Source of the DNA: Ilex aquifolium | Lineage: Eukaryota > Streptophyta > Magnoliopsida > Aquifoliales > Aquifoliaceae | Direction: 5' to 3' | Assembly: GCA_951799425.1 (NCBI GenBank) | Contig: OX637391.1 | Span: forward strand, 53,977,069 to 54,041,068 | Length of the DNA stretch: 64,000 nt | Part shown: in pieces, positions 33,751 to 46,790 of the stretch | Layout of the letters: the number at the start of each line of letters is the position of its first letter | Numbering within the stretch: position 1 is the stretch's first letter | Translations under genes and position numbers: made by a program | Notes under the pieces: model-generated | What the model saw: the letters and a program-made list of their open reading frames with translations, nothing else | Database searches by the model: none | What the model was told of the DNA's origin: nothing

Positions 33751-36700
33751 CATACCCCCACCTCAGATCATGTAGGGTGGGCGATGGACTGACCACCAAG
33801 GCCTTAACGAACCAACCTTGTGCGTAGTAAATACAAAATATAATCAAAGACAAATAATAAAGTGATTCAGTTCACCTACCTAATGAATATCAAAAGAATA
33901 AACTAAACATCATCCAATATCATTATTAAACCCAAATAGAACCATAATCAAAACATAAGGTTTACAGACTCCAAATATAAATAACATTATTCCCAAAATA
34001 ATTAAATAACTATCTCAAAATCATAAATGACACTTATTTCTAAAGCCCTGCAATAGAATATATCTTATGTCCTTTAAGCCCTTGTCTGCGTGTAAACTTC
34101 CTCCTCACCTGAAAATGTTAAATATCTGTATGAGCATGATGACATGTGAATAGCAACCACCTCTGATAAGGTGTGAAAATACGTCTCATAGTTTATATAT
34201 AAGGAATAAACTGTTGCATAAGTACAATAAATTCAACCCTATCCTTCCCACACAATCATTTAATAAAAATGATCATATGTTCACAAACAACTTTATAAAT
34301 AAAAGACATTTATACCCCCCAGATTTAATTTCAAATAAATTTGCTATCCTTAACCTGATGATAGCTAGGCCACATCTTACTGTTTATTATCACTAGTCTG
34401 GTAACTGGCTCAATATCGCTTGTCATCACTAGCCTGATAAGTGGCCACTATGTGCATATTTATATACCTGTCACACTGGTATTCCTTCAATCTCGTTACC
34501 ATTTAGACTTGGTAACCTAGTTCCGTCTCATAAAATATGATTTTAAGACACATACACACCAAAACTATTATTTTAGTCCCATGCACGCAAAATTCTCTTT
34601 TATCACCAAAACACATTTAAACAATGCCATAAAATCATCCCACATATTTTCATAGTTAAAATGTATAACAAATCACAATTGGAATAATTAACTGTAAAAT
34701 ATTTAGTTCCAACCCCAAACATCAACATACATAGCATATATATGAAATATCCACAAACATGCACCTACAAGTTTAATATAAAAATGCTCCCAAAAGAAGT
34801 AGTAAACTAATCACCTTGATTCCCGAACTCTAATTCAAAACCCTTTGTTCCAATCTCAATACTATCACCACCTAGACCAAAATAACATATATCGATTAAT
34901 CCATATTTCTATCTTTGTAATTTCGTATCTCTATATTTAATTTTCGCATTTCCTACACATTGGATTATATATTTTATATATACTTTGCATAAACATAACC
35001 TTTTTAATATGAGATAATACAGTGTGTAAATAACCTGGGCAGTTTAAAATAAGTTTCTAAAATTTTGGGGCTAAATCATAATTTTTGAAATTTTTTGGGT
35101 CAGTGTGATTCTCTTGAAACGAATTTCTATTTTAGGGCTGCTATAAAAATTACAAATCAATATTTTAGGCTATAGAGGCAATCTGAGATTGATATAACCT
35201 TGATTTTGAGTTATTATGGCTAAACCATAATTTTAGAAAACATAATTTAAACTTTTTGGGGTCATTTTAAAATTTTAGAAACTTTCCAAGGCACTAAGGT
35301 TGTTTTAAAATGATAAAATTTGTTTCAAACCTATTGGGGTCATATTTATAAATTACCAAGTTAAATGGTGGTCAAAATTAAGTTTATAAGAATATAGTGG
35401 TCAAAAATAAGATTTCATGTACTTAATGGGGATATTCTGTAATTAATGGCATTACATCTTCCTCAACCCACATAATTCCAAATTGTATGTTTTGCAACTT
35501 AGAAACTCTTAATCTCTTCCTCCAATAACATATTGATTAAACCCATCAAATCCCAAACAAATTCAAACATAATTTTAACCTAATAACTTCAAGGAATAAC
35601 AAGTTACAAGATATTTATCATTATTTTTCATCATCAACATACATATATTCATTATATACTAAAGTATGATAAACCTAGCATCATGTGATCGAATAAAATA
35701 TGAAATTCATAAAATAAGTGAGTAATTCATACCTTTAATAGTTCCAAATCATTTTCTTTATTTTTTCTCCTTCTTCCTTCTCTCTGTCTCCCCCTCGGTA
35801 GGGTTGGACTCAATTGGAGATTTTAAAAAATATTATTTTCTATTTAACCCAAACCCATCTATTATTGAATTGATTAAGATTTCAAGACTATATTCTATCA
35901 TTAATTAGTTATTAGAGTTAATTTATTATTTAAATTAGTTGTCTTATTGGATAAGACATCTTGGTCTTCTTGAGGTATATCGGCAGAGCTTTGCTTTGAC
36001 AAAATAAATTTGTTGGGAAAAAAAATCAAATTTGTGAAAAAACAGGAGGAAGAGACAAAGCAGAGAGAGAGAGAACATGGCAATTCAGTCATTTTAATCC
36101 ATCTACATGAGTTAAATGAAATCCAAGTGGTGGTGACTCCATGCCCCTTCATCTACGAAACAAAGTCCAAGAAATTTCAATCCTTATGGTCATAACCCTT
36201 CTTGAAATCAATTAAATTGGGTTTGATCACATACAAATTAATATAACTCAAGTTATGCAAGTCATGGGAGTGTCAAAAAAGAAAAGTTTTGTGGTCAAAA
36301 TTTCATGGATATTTGAAAAGAATGTTTTGTAAAATTGCAAATGCGAAAGTAAAATAGATGACCCTAGAATTTGTTTTTCAATAAATATGAATCTTTTGAA
36401 TTTCTGATAAAATCCCCCTACACTAATTTCACTTGAGTCACCACCACTTGATATTCTCATATGAATCCGTAGGAAAATCCATTATCATTGCTACCAAAGT
36501 ATAAGGCTAAATTTAAAGAGAATAGAATCGAATAATCTACCTTCTTTTTTAGAACATCCATCCCGTTGATTCCCCCCCGACAATCAAGCTGCACTTCCTT
36601 CTAACAAGTGGCTGACAGTTAGCAAGCATATAGTTAAACATTGAATAAATGTTTTTTAGAACTTGAGGATGGATAACACTAGCTTGAAAAGGTTCATTAC

Positions 36701-38413
36701 AACAAAGATGCAACTTTCAATTAATGACCATGTTATGCTCTTAAATGTACAACATTAATGACCTTCCTAGTTCTGTCTCTCTCTCTCATTAATATTATAC
36801 AAAAATAAAAAAATTTGATGTAAAATTCTTATTGCTGACATCAAAACAAACAACTCAAGCTTCTGATAAGGGGTTTTCTATCTTTAACAAGTGGACTAAT
36901 AGCTAAAATTGAATATCTTTTAAGTTCAATTTTTGGCCACTACCTATTGTAAAAATATGATTTAACAATTGTAAATATCAAATTAAAACATTGTATCATA
37001 AACATGTAGTAGGTTACATCTCTTTTCCTACCTATCTTCCATTTGCAACAGGAGGCTTTTACCTTGCTATGTTCTGATTAAATTTTTTTTTTTTTGTTTG
37101 TCTTTGCTTAGCAAGTTCAACATTCATAGGTAGTCTTATGCATAATAGAAACTACAAGTCATTCTTTGCAAATGTGGTGGTGATGTGGCAGAGCTAGAAG
37201 TCTCGCTTGATTTTCTACTAAATTGCAATCACATGCCAAAAAATATATCAACCACTCATAGTAAGTTATGAGCGCATAAGTCTCCTTACATACATAATAT
37301 CAGTTATCAAAAACACATTTCACCATTAGAAATTATAATCTATCTCCCTTTCTCCACACTTTATTTTATGAGATTTGTGAACTTTGGTGCACCATTTCAC
37401 GCAAAGGAGAAAGTTATCCGCACTGAACTCTCCAAAGTAATTGATGGGTTTTTTTTTTTTTAACTTTCCTCGAGCAATTTTTGTCTTGAAGGTTTGACTA
37501 TATAGGTACTTGAATAGCGTTTATTTTTTCACCAAGTGTAAATCAATGTTGATGATCAAGACGGATATTTATGAGAAGTTTTTGAGGAATTAAGTCGTTG
37601 CATATAAAGCTTGAAACACTTGAAATACATATTGAATATTTGCTTCAAATACCACAAAAGTCAAACTACTAATTTGATTTCGGGATCTTGCGAATCTGTA
37701 ATTCAGATAAACACACAATCCTGACATTTCATCCATCATCTTAATTTCATCATTTGTTTATGCTTACAATTTTCATTGAGATTAGATTATTCCTCCTAAA
37801 TGCTACACTTTCATGAATTTTTTTCGTTTTCAATCAAGGTTCTATTACTTAATACTATGTCGGGTCCCTAAATTTAAAGTTTTTGGCTTACAATTTGAAA
37901 TTTATATCTTGCCAATTGTTTAAACTTTCTACTCCAATTGGTTCATCATTTAAATTCTGTAGTTGAATATTATGATTTTCGGGTTTCCATCAATGAGACT
38001 GTGCTCTACACAAAAATGAAATATATGGAAAAGTGGACGTGCTAAATTAGCTGAGCATGAAATAACTAATTTTGTGCTACTTAAGCCTCTTCCTTTTGCA
38101 CTACGTCACTTCCTAAGGCAGAAGGAAACATTTTCACTCAATTGACATACTTACAATCAACCCTGAAGAATGTTTCCTATATTTTTTTAGTGCTAGTGGT
38201 TTCCTCCTACTTTGAAAAGAAACAGAAAAAGCACATGGGTGTTGATTGAAGTCATTATTGTGCACGTGGTTCGTCATTACTTTCTCAATCAAGCTAATTT
38301 TCATTGTTAAACAGTTAGCCAAGAGAAAGACAAAGCAGTGATACTAAATTCCTTTCTGAATCAAGCTAATTTCCATTACTGGTCAACATACTATTCTTCA
38401 ACCCTACAAGTAA
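33551..38413. repeat. segmental duplication, copy A (adjoins the NLR 3' end)
   Basis: It is nearly the same as 56934-64000, with the same order throughout; the copies differ by substitutions, a 132-bp deletion in A, a Helitron and other short insertions in B. It contains a LINE relic, an LTR-like stretch beginning TGTCATACCCC (33754 on), CT-rich tracts, and the spacer leading to the NLR. No intact gene lies inside it. Confidence 0.95.
33754..35850. repeat. possible LTR-like repeat inside copy A
   Basis: It starts with TGTCATACCCC, a common LTR start, and includes a pyrimidine-rich tract near 35755-35800. No coding part is seen and the end is not defined. The equivalent in copy B begins at about 57264. 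Confidence 0.3.
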
Positions 38414-38573
38414 TTGCAATGCAATGCAACAATGATGTCTACAAGTCAAAAACTAAAGGTTTGAAAATAATGGAAATGATGAGAACCTAAAGTGTATCAA
38501 CATTAGTTCATACCTCTTTAAAAACGCGTTGGACAGTGTTAAAGGTCGCCTTTCCAGAACCTTTCCAACCACC

Positions 38574-41500
38574 CTATAAACTGATATGTAGCTTTGGTGT
38601 AATTAGGAGCCCTGAAGAGAAGGTCTGCATCTTGGGACAGTTTTCCAATTCCACTTTTGTTAAGGATGGCCATTCCAAAGTCTGATTTCCCAAGTAGAAA
38701 CTCTTGAGGTTTGGTAGATGTACAAGTTCAAGAGTGTGAACATTAGGGAACACAAGTTTTCCTCCAGAATCTTCTCCTTGTTCTAGGACCTCTTCCACTA
38801 AATCACATTCTCGTACAACGAGCTCTCTCAAATTGTGTAGCATCGGGAGTACTTTGGATGGTACAACTTCTAACAAATTGTAACATTCACACACAAGTAG
38901 ATATTCTAGTTGATTAAAGCAATCTCCTGAAAGAGTGTATTGCCATATCTTTTTCATGTTATCTAGTTTATGAAGATTCAACTTCTGTAGGGCGTGAAGT
39001 ACAACCTGCCAATGTACGTTATATTAACACATGAATGTTCATAGTTAGACAAATACTATAAAATTCAAGGAGAGAAAAGGAACTAGAAATTCACTTTTGC
39101 TTGATTAAAATATAGGATAAGAAGAATCATCAATAGTAATTAAAAACTTTGCCACCTTGAACAATTCAAACTTTCTTCACCAGTCACGTGGGCATTTTCA
39201 CAGTCATGTGTTGGGCTTGAGAAACAAGGAAGTAAAACAAAACATTGACCCAAACAAAAGAAATAAAAAATAGATAACTAGATATTACTAACAAAACAAT
39301 TGCCATAACTTTTTGTTTGCATGCGTCAGTTTCAATTTCTATAAAAAAAAATTGAAAAAGAGTATCTGGCTTCGAGTTTGGGTCCAATCAGGCTCAACTC
39401 AATTTCTCACTACTTTAATTTGAATTTACTACGAGTAAGAAAAAGTGAAATGAGTATTTTTCACAAACAGGTGGTGAGCGAAGTAGATACGAACTAGGGA
39501 CCACAATTAGAATTGGTTACGTGTCACATTTGCAATGCTGAAAATTGATCGTCTTATGGAACTGGTAAATCAACATAGATATATGATAAATTTTCTCCTA
39601 GGTTTACCCTTTGTATACATAAGTAGTTTAGAAAGAGAGAGAGAGAAAGAGAGTGAGCGAGAGAGAGAGAGCATGTACCTTTTCATTGAAAAATGGTTGT
39701 ATGGTGACGCTAGAGTTGCTTTCTTGATCCATTTGTCCCTCCAACCCTTCTTCACTTGCTTCTTTTGACCTTTTTGTGCTTGAACCAACAAATGTTTGCA
39801 TCATGGGACATTTTTCAATCACCAAATCTTGCAAAGAGTGGAACTCTAAAGTACAATTCCCTTGGTAGAAACTTGTGAGTTCTGGCAATTGAGAGAGGCG
39901 AAGGTAAGATAATTTAGGGAACACAATTGTGTCAACGACCACTGCATCTTCCTCTCTTTCGGTTGCTATTATCTCTTTCATCATGTCGCATTCTTCTAAC
40001 TTAAGCCATTGAAGTTGAATAAGAAGTTTCGATGCGGTAAAAGAGAGAAGATATCTCCGACATTTGCATCCCCGGATAGTAAGATTTGTGAGATTCTGGA
40101 AGTCAACAGATTCATGGAAAACCTTGTTCCACCATATATCCTTCAAGCTTGGTAAACCCAACAATATAAAATTCTTTATCCTTGGTAGTGTTACTAAAGT
40201 TGCATTATGTCCTTCACATAGGTCCTCCAACAAATCACAATTTGAAACGGATAAATCTACCAAATTCTGTAACAATTGTACCAAACTGGATGGAAAAATT
40301 GTGATTAGGTTTTCACAGTTGCCTATTGACAGTTCAGTCAATCTGTTGAAGTTCCCGGCAGGAAGCAATTGTTCATGCCATATCTTTTCCATTTTGTGCA
40401 GTTCATCGAGATACAAGCTCTCCAATGCTGGAAATACAACCTGCATGCGAAATTACATTATTCGTCAATCTTAATAAATAAAAAAAAAAACTTCTCATTT
40501 GTCTTGTTAGCATTTTTACAGTTATCTGGCGGGCTTGAGGAAGAAGGACATACAAGCACCAAGTGACCCAAACAAAGGAAATAAGAAATAAAGAAATAGA
40601 CATTACTAATAAAGAAATATCCTCATAATGAGTTGTGAGAAATGAAGAAAAATATTGTTGACTTCAATTCTACAAAAACGCTTTTTAGTAACACATTTCA
40701 TGGTCACATACCATTCCATCGAACAACAGAGGTTCATGTGCTCGGATATGAGGACTGCTATCTGAAGCCGAACTATTTGTTTGGCCAAAAAAACTCACGA
40801 TGTTTGGTAGATTAACAAGCGTCAACTTTTTCAAGTTGTGTAAAACAATTTCATCCTCTTGTGCCGCTGCTCCTTCCGCATTGATTGCAAGTATCGCTTC
40901 CATATTGTTGGAGTCGTATATCTCTAGGATTTGGAGCTGCCCAAGATCTCCTCCTATATATTGCTGAAACTGAAAGATGCATTCCATTTTGTCACACGCT
41001 AATACTCTTACACTCCTTAGGCTAGAAAGTCGTGCTTGGCCAGTGGGATCCTCCCACAAATTTATTAACTCAGGTAAGTCGTGTAGAGTCAACTCACGTA
41101 GTTCACAAAAAGATGTAGGTGGGAGATGGCCATGGCATATCTGTCTCAACTCTTGCATGTTTCTGAGATATAATATCTCCACCGCAGGAAAAACACAACG
41201 TGGCATCCTCTCCTTGGTGTCAACTAGATATTTAATCTTACCACCACATCTATCAACTCTCAAAGCCTTCAGATTTGAAAATCCATCTATTCTAAAATCA
41301 TTGAGAACAGTCTCCACATCCTCCAATTCCTCTAGGTCCAATGTTTCTGCTTTTTTTAACAGCATATTGATCCCACCACCTTCTTGAATATTACTTTGAC
41401 ACCGCACGAGTTTCAAGACCCTTGACCCTACACGTGACAAAAGCCAAATGTACGGCAAATAGGACTCCGAGCCTATACCAATGTGGTATTCAATCAACTG

Positions 41501-43657
41501 ATTCCCAAACACTAAACTTTTAGGATACATCTCGAAATCTGGTATTTCAATTTCTAAGGTTCTTAAATCAGAAAGATGTTTCAACTCAATAAGGCTTGCA
41601 TTATTTTTTCTCCTGTCTTGACCATCAACACTCCAGTCCTTGAAACTCTCTCTCATGTACAAGCATTCCAATCGTGTCAATCTTGCTATAACACCAGCTG
41701 GAATTACATTTAAATTCCAACACCTTGACAAATCTAAGAGCCTTAAACGAATGAGCTGTCGCATCTCCAATGGTAATTCTTTGATATCAGAGTTAACAAG
41801 GCTGAGAATTTCAAGGTCCTTTAACTCTCCAATCACTGAGATGTCTAGTATCGTACAACTCACCAAGAATAATGTTGTAAGTTTTTGTAAACATCCGACA
41901 GATGGTGGCATTGTTGGAATAGACATTCTAGACATGCTTAGAACTCTCAAGTTTTTCATCCCCTCGAAAAAAGCACCTGAAATATTACTGTCTGAACATT
42001 TACCATTATTGCTCAACAACAATATTTCAAGTTTTGGACAATCGCATGCATCAGAGAAATCTTGGATAAGATTGTCAAGTAGCGAGATTGCGGTATAACG
42101 ATTGAGTGTCTTGTCTCTGGACCATTCTATCAACTTGGAACCAGCTCTTACCAAAAATACATGCTCACCACTAGATGCCTCCCATATGGCAAAATCTCTG
42201 ACAACATCATGCATTCTAATATACCACCCTCGGTCTTCATCATCCAACCCTATGCCTTCATCATTCAATAACAAACAATGTGCTTTAAGTTTATCAATTA
42301 TCGACTTTACCCTACCTCTTGCATCTATAATATTAATCATATATCCAAACAACCTTAAGCCCATTCCATATCTCATCAAATCTTCGACATTGATGTGAGA
42401 ATCTTCTGGAAAGAGGCAACACAATAAGAAAAAATACTTGATTTCTGCACTTTCCAAAAAATTATAACTCAACTGTAGCGCCGAATAAACCTTTTCATGC
42501 ATGCCTGTGATAGTTCTTGGCTCAGAATTCTTTAATTGGAAAAGTGCGTCTTTCCACACATCGTAATCCTTACCCTCCAAAGCTGCTGCAACAGTAACAA
42601 TTGCAATTGGCAAGCCTGCACACTCTTTAGCTATATTGATAGCTATTGGATGCCGCACATCTCGCAACTCAACATTACCTGCGGTTTTGTTGAATAAAGT
42701 CCATGCCTCTGTCTCAGATAAGACGTCAATGGGAAGTTTTTTTTGGGCCTTCATCTTTGTACATACATGCTGATCTCGAGATGTCAAAACAATTTTGCAA
42801 CCTTCATGAGCATTGCCGTGCGGAATTCCTACAGCCACCAAATCAAGTCCTTCCCACACATCATCCAGGATTATAAGTATTTTCCCCACTTTCTTTATTC
42901 TCTCGCATAAGCGACCCGCCCTACCCAAATCACTTTCAACATCAAATTTTAATCCCAATTTCTCTGCAATTTGAGTTTGAATTTTGCTGGTGTTTGGCGT
43001 TTGGGAAACCACTGCCATCACTACCTCATCAAAGAGGTGATGTTTCTCAGCAAACTTTGCAACTTCTGTGATGAGGGTGGTCTTCCCAACGCCTCCCATC
43101 CCAAAAACTCCCATGACGTTGATCTGATCATCATTCAGCGCTTCAATGATCTCATCAAAAGTTTTTTTTCTAGACTCAAAAATTTCCATCTCGCTCGTAA
43201 ATATGGATTCATATGTTGGTGGGGGCGCAGGGTGAGAAAAACAGTCGAAGGTGTTGCCTTTGCGTACGAGCTGATCAACTGCCGAACTCTTATGCTTGGC
43301 CATCTTGCTTACTTGGTAGCGTGACTTCAAATCAGGGCACAACCCAATAAAGCACTTGTTGTTTGTCACAGCTTCATAATCATGTAAAATCTGGTAGGAC
43401 TCTTGGGTAATTGTGTCCGCATGTGTAAGCCATGTTTGAACTTCTGGTAGGATGACTCGGGGATTCCTATTGTCCACATCGACTCTTCCTTGGATTCCAT
43501 CTCGAACGTCTTTCAGGTCGTTATCAACTCGAGTTTTGAGATCGTTGATGTTGCGATGGTAATAAATTATATACCCAAATTGACGCCCAATAGGTATGAC
43601 CGTGTACGCTCCAATTGTAGTAACAACAGAACCCAAAAAACCCACAGCGGCATCCAT
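38574..43657 (-). CDS. CC-NB-LRR disease resistance protein (RPS2/At4g27190-like)
   Basis: NLRs of this class are intracellular receptors that detect pathogen effectors and trigger cell death. Exons are 43657-40712, 40440-39679 and 39005-38574, all phase 0, giving 1379 residues. An N-terminal coiled-coil domain (1-150, with EVQTWL) is followed by NB-ARC: P-loop GMGGVGKTT at 186-194, kinase-2 ILIILDDVW at 260-268, KIVLTSRD at 288-295, GLPIA at 348-352, CCLFPED at 413-419 and MHD at 482-484. All these are intact. LRRs fill the rest of exon 1, and exons 2 and 3 are extra LRR modules that both start with Val-Val and carry FPALE/LHALQ-like openings. The TAG at 38574-38576 is followed by 20 more family-like codons in frame, so the C-terminus may be slightly truncated. 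Confidence 0.94.
39006..39678 (-). other. NLR intron 2 with CT microsatellite at its donor
   Basis: A 673-bp intron. Directly after the donor GTACATG the minus strand has an imperfect (CT)n run (39634-39672). No other content is recognised. NLR intron 1 is 40441-40711. Confidence 0.8.
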
Positions 43658-43960
43658 TCTTTTATGCTTTTTGCTTCTTTTTTTTCCCTGCCCTAAAGAA
43701 ACAGGCCCAAAGAAATATAATGAAAACCAGAGGGATTGATTATATAAGAAAAGCTATTAGAAGAAATTAAAGGAAGGAGTCTGCAAAACGTACCTCTTTA
43801 TGGAATAATACGCATAAAACAACGAAGCTGAGATTGAAATATTAATATCTCAGGATGGAATTGAGAACAAAAATCTCTACCAGTGAAAGTGGAAACACTC
43901 CTACACCCACAAAAGACAGGAAATTAGAAGAAGAGCAGAGGAGCATTAGTCAAATGTCAG
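43658..43960 (-). other. NLR 5' UTR with a 101-bp intron
   Basis: The donor AAAGAG|GTACG at 43793 and acceptor CTTTAG ending at 43693 define a leader intron 43693-43793. The leader exon lies right of 43793; its start is placed from the TATA box. Confidence 0.55.
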
Positions 43961-43983
43961 TTTTCATGTGTACTGGGTGTCAG

Positions 43984-43991
43984 CTTTATAC
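43984..43991 (-). promoter_or_regulatory. candidate TATA box of the NLR gene
   Basis: The minus strand reads GGTATAAAG around these positions, about 190 bp upstream of the leader donor. It is assigned by motif and position only. Confidence 0.4.
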
Positions 43992-43999
43992 CACATGGA

Positions 44000-44823
44000 T
44001 CACTGGACTGGTCATAAAATGTTGGTTCGGATCCTCTTAGTATCAAACTTAGTTCATATTAATCTTCCACTCCCCTAATGTTTCTTTTTTCTTTTTGGGT
44101 ACCTATTATTCTCAAGAAAAAAAAAAAAGATGACATAGACTATTCATCACTAAATATTCCCAATTAGAGCATCATGGAAAGAATATTTTCTCCATTTACT
44201 AGGTCTCGTCTAGATCACAATCATTCTTTTAAAAACCAGATATAATATTTTTAATATTGGTTGTTCCACTAAAAGAATAGTAGTTACATGTTGGATTAAT
44301 GTGCAAAATGAAAAGTAAATTCTTCAATAATTCACCTACTTTGGAAAAATTTGTCCTCCACGAGCCCAACATTACCCAGGGCTTTGTCAAAAGTGAATGA
44401 CTTTATTCTTCTTTCTAAAAGGTCAAACAAGAAAAGAGAACAACCAGAAAAAAAAAAAAAAAAAAAAAGGGGAGGAGGAGAAGAACATGAATCAAATTGG
44501 GTACAGGGTCCCATAAGCAGTGCACATCTCATAGGTGAGGGTCCCAATCACGTGGACTATCTATCATCATAAATTATGATGTTCTCCGGTCTCCACAAAT
44601 AATATGTCGGATAAATTGTTGTATTAAAAAACCTGATAAAAAATACTAATTGCATTTGGTCTTATCGGAATTTTAGGCTATGAGTTTTCACATTAAGGAC
44701 GTACTTTAAAACCGAAATTGAAGGCTTCATTCAGTATTTGTCAAAAGGGAAACACAAAATACTATTTTCATAATATGAGTTGTTTGTCGCTAGTCAATAA
44801 TGGCATATTTAGTGGTTCTTACA
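44000..44823. other. NLR upstream region
   Basis: AT-rich, with an A/G-rich tract at 44450-44485. A piece near 44300-44345 (AAGTAAATTCTTCAATAATTC) recurs at about 48958-48980 beyond the tandem array. Confidence 0.5.
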
Positions 44824-45800
44824 ATATCTCTAACTCAGACTTTAATTTAGATTCAAATTTAAATTTAAGTTTAAATGGTCTAAAAAAATTTTCTAACATT
44901 AGACTCAAACCTATATCAAATTAAGAAAAAATTTCTTTTAGACCCAAATTGAGTGGAACTCAAATTCTATACCAAATTTTTCAATAACTTTTTACCTAAT
45001 CCGAAGCCAAAACGCTTCTTCGACGACTCGTTCTCTACCTCTTCTAGCCTCTATCTTCTACGCTGCTTCTATTGCTGACTACCACTGTTGCCGACTACCA
45101 CCGAAGTATTCACAGATCATTTAAAGACCTGTAGATAAGCTTCTTCTTCTTTGTCTTTCATCTTCTTGATTTTTTGTATTTTTTAAAACCCTAATATCAA
45201 TCATCTTTAATACTATATAAATCATAAGTCTACTCATCAAATTTTGCTTTGATTTTTTCGAGTTAAACAATGTTAGTAGTGCAATTTCAGGCCAACGATT
45301 CTTACCGGAAGTTTAAGTCTTCACTACCCACAAATTTAGGAAATTCATTATTTTATTTCTTCAATCATCAATTTTTGTTGAAAATGATCCATTTCTTGTG
45401 TTCTTCAGATCAAACTCATGTCAAAGTAACTGTTTTTTTCTTTTTCTTTTTTATCTTGATTTATAGAAGAAAGAGATTAGAACAATTTGAGAATTCTAGA
45501 GTAGTTTTCTTTTATTTTTTTTCCGTTTCTTTTTATTCCTAGGTGGTGCTGTTGTATCTATATTCAAGTTTTTTTTTTTGAATTACCCATTTTTGGAGAA
45601 ATATGAAAGTTTCATTTATTTTATCAAATTTTATGATTTAAATGACACAAAAAAATAAGTTTGGGGATAAGAAGATAATTTTTTTAAAAAATTGAGTAGA
45701 TATTTGAATTTGTCTATTGGAGTACTCTATATCAAATCAAGTTTTTTACTCAAAATTAAATTCAAATTTGAATTTAAATTTGAGTCATGGTTAGAGATGC
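44824..45800. mobile_element. foldback element with ATCTCTAAC termini, copy 1
   Basis: The left end (ATCTCTAACTCAGAC, then ATTCAAATTTAAATTTAAG) is the inverse of the right end (AAATTTGAATTTAAATTTGA, GTTAGAGATGC). No coding potential. A related copy in the opposite orientation is at about 51600-52277. The class is uncertain. Confidence 0.55.
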
Positions 45801-46129
45801 TTTTCTACATTGATTTGCATATTTATAGTTTTCTTGTTTCAATTTCTGATTAAATTTTGTAGTTGGTCTCTATATAAATAAGTATAAACAAATATCAACT
45901 TATTTTTATTTATAAAAAAACAATTACCACATATAATTAGAGTGTCCACCCAAAAATTCATTCATGGTTCCGCCCCCAATGACCGTAAAATTCTTTTCAA
46001 ACTCGTTTTGAATACTTCCTCAAACCTTGAGGGGGATAGAACTAAAGAGAAAGAACTCATTTTTGAGGACTTGAAAGCAAAACCCTAATCTTGATAAAAT
46101 ATATATATAGACCCAAACAGATCTACTGC
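45801..46129. other. AT-rich intergenic, nothing recognised
   Basis: No gene or repeat seen; a short TA run near 46100. Confidence 0.5.
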
Positions 46130-46427
46130 AAAACAAAGGAACTATATAACAACAAATATCATTACCAAAAGAAATTGAAAGAAAGAGTCTGCAAAACATA
46201 CCTCTCAAGAGAATCATATGCCTAAAAGAAGATCAAATTGAAATACTAATATCTCCAGACGCAACTGAAAAGAAAGGTTTTTCTATCGATGGATTGCCAC
46301 GGAGAATTGGAATGGAAGACGAAAAATGAACTTTGGGACAAGCACAAGTTGATAGTTGAAACACTCCTAAATCAAAAGAAGATTGCTTCTCAATCGGATT
46401 ATTAATGGAGGCATGTCTTTGATCTTA
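46130..46427 (-). repeat. duplicated fragment of the NLR leader and promoter region
   Basis: GAGTCTGCAAAACATACCTC at 46185-46204 corresponds to the NLR leader donor region at 43778-43797 (one or two changes), and AAATACTAATATCTCCAG continues the match to 43840-43857. No NLR coding exon adjoins it, so it is a promoter-side relic. The donor GT itself is kept. Confidence 0.7.
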
Positions 46428-46790
46428 GGGAAAATAGCAGTTTGCACCCTAAAAAATTTTAAAAAAATTCAAATTGTACTCTCAAAGATTAATTGTCTCA
46501 AATTACACTTTCAATGAAATTAATTGATAGCAATGTAAACCCCAACCATAATGTCCGTTGTAATTTCGTCAAATTAATAGCCATGTGATGACTTTTGTTG
46601 GATTATGACCCTTCTTCTTTTTATGTGTGTCTCACGTGATTGTCAATCTGACGAAAATCACAACAGATGTTATGCTTGGGGTTGTATTGCTACCAATTAA
46701 TTTTATTGAGGAATAATTTAAAATAACTGATCTTTGAAAGTGTAAATTGAAAATTTTATAATCTTTTGGAGTGCAAACTGCCATTTGCCC
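46428..46790. mobile_element. MULE-type MITE with perfect 9-bp target duplication
   Basis: The termini are inverted (GGGAAAATAGCAGTTTGCA at left, TGCAAACTGCCATTTGCCC at right). TTGATCTTA stands immediately before (46419-46427) and after (46791-46799), a 9-bp duplication typical of Mutator-like elements. No coding capacity. Confidence 0.85.

Noticed and set aside
33754-33764. TGTCATACCCC in copy A as a precise LTR boundary
   Set aside because: The joint to the LINE in copy A was made by a 132-bp deletion; only copy B can show the original boundary, and no matching end was found.
40977-43324. Plus-strand open frames opposite the NLR
   Set aside because: Shadows of a long, clearly coding minus-strand exon with intact NB-ARC motifs.
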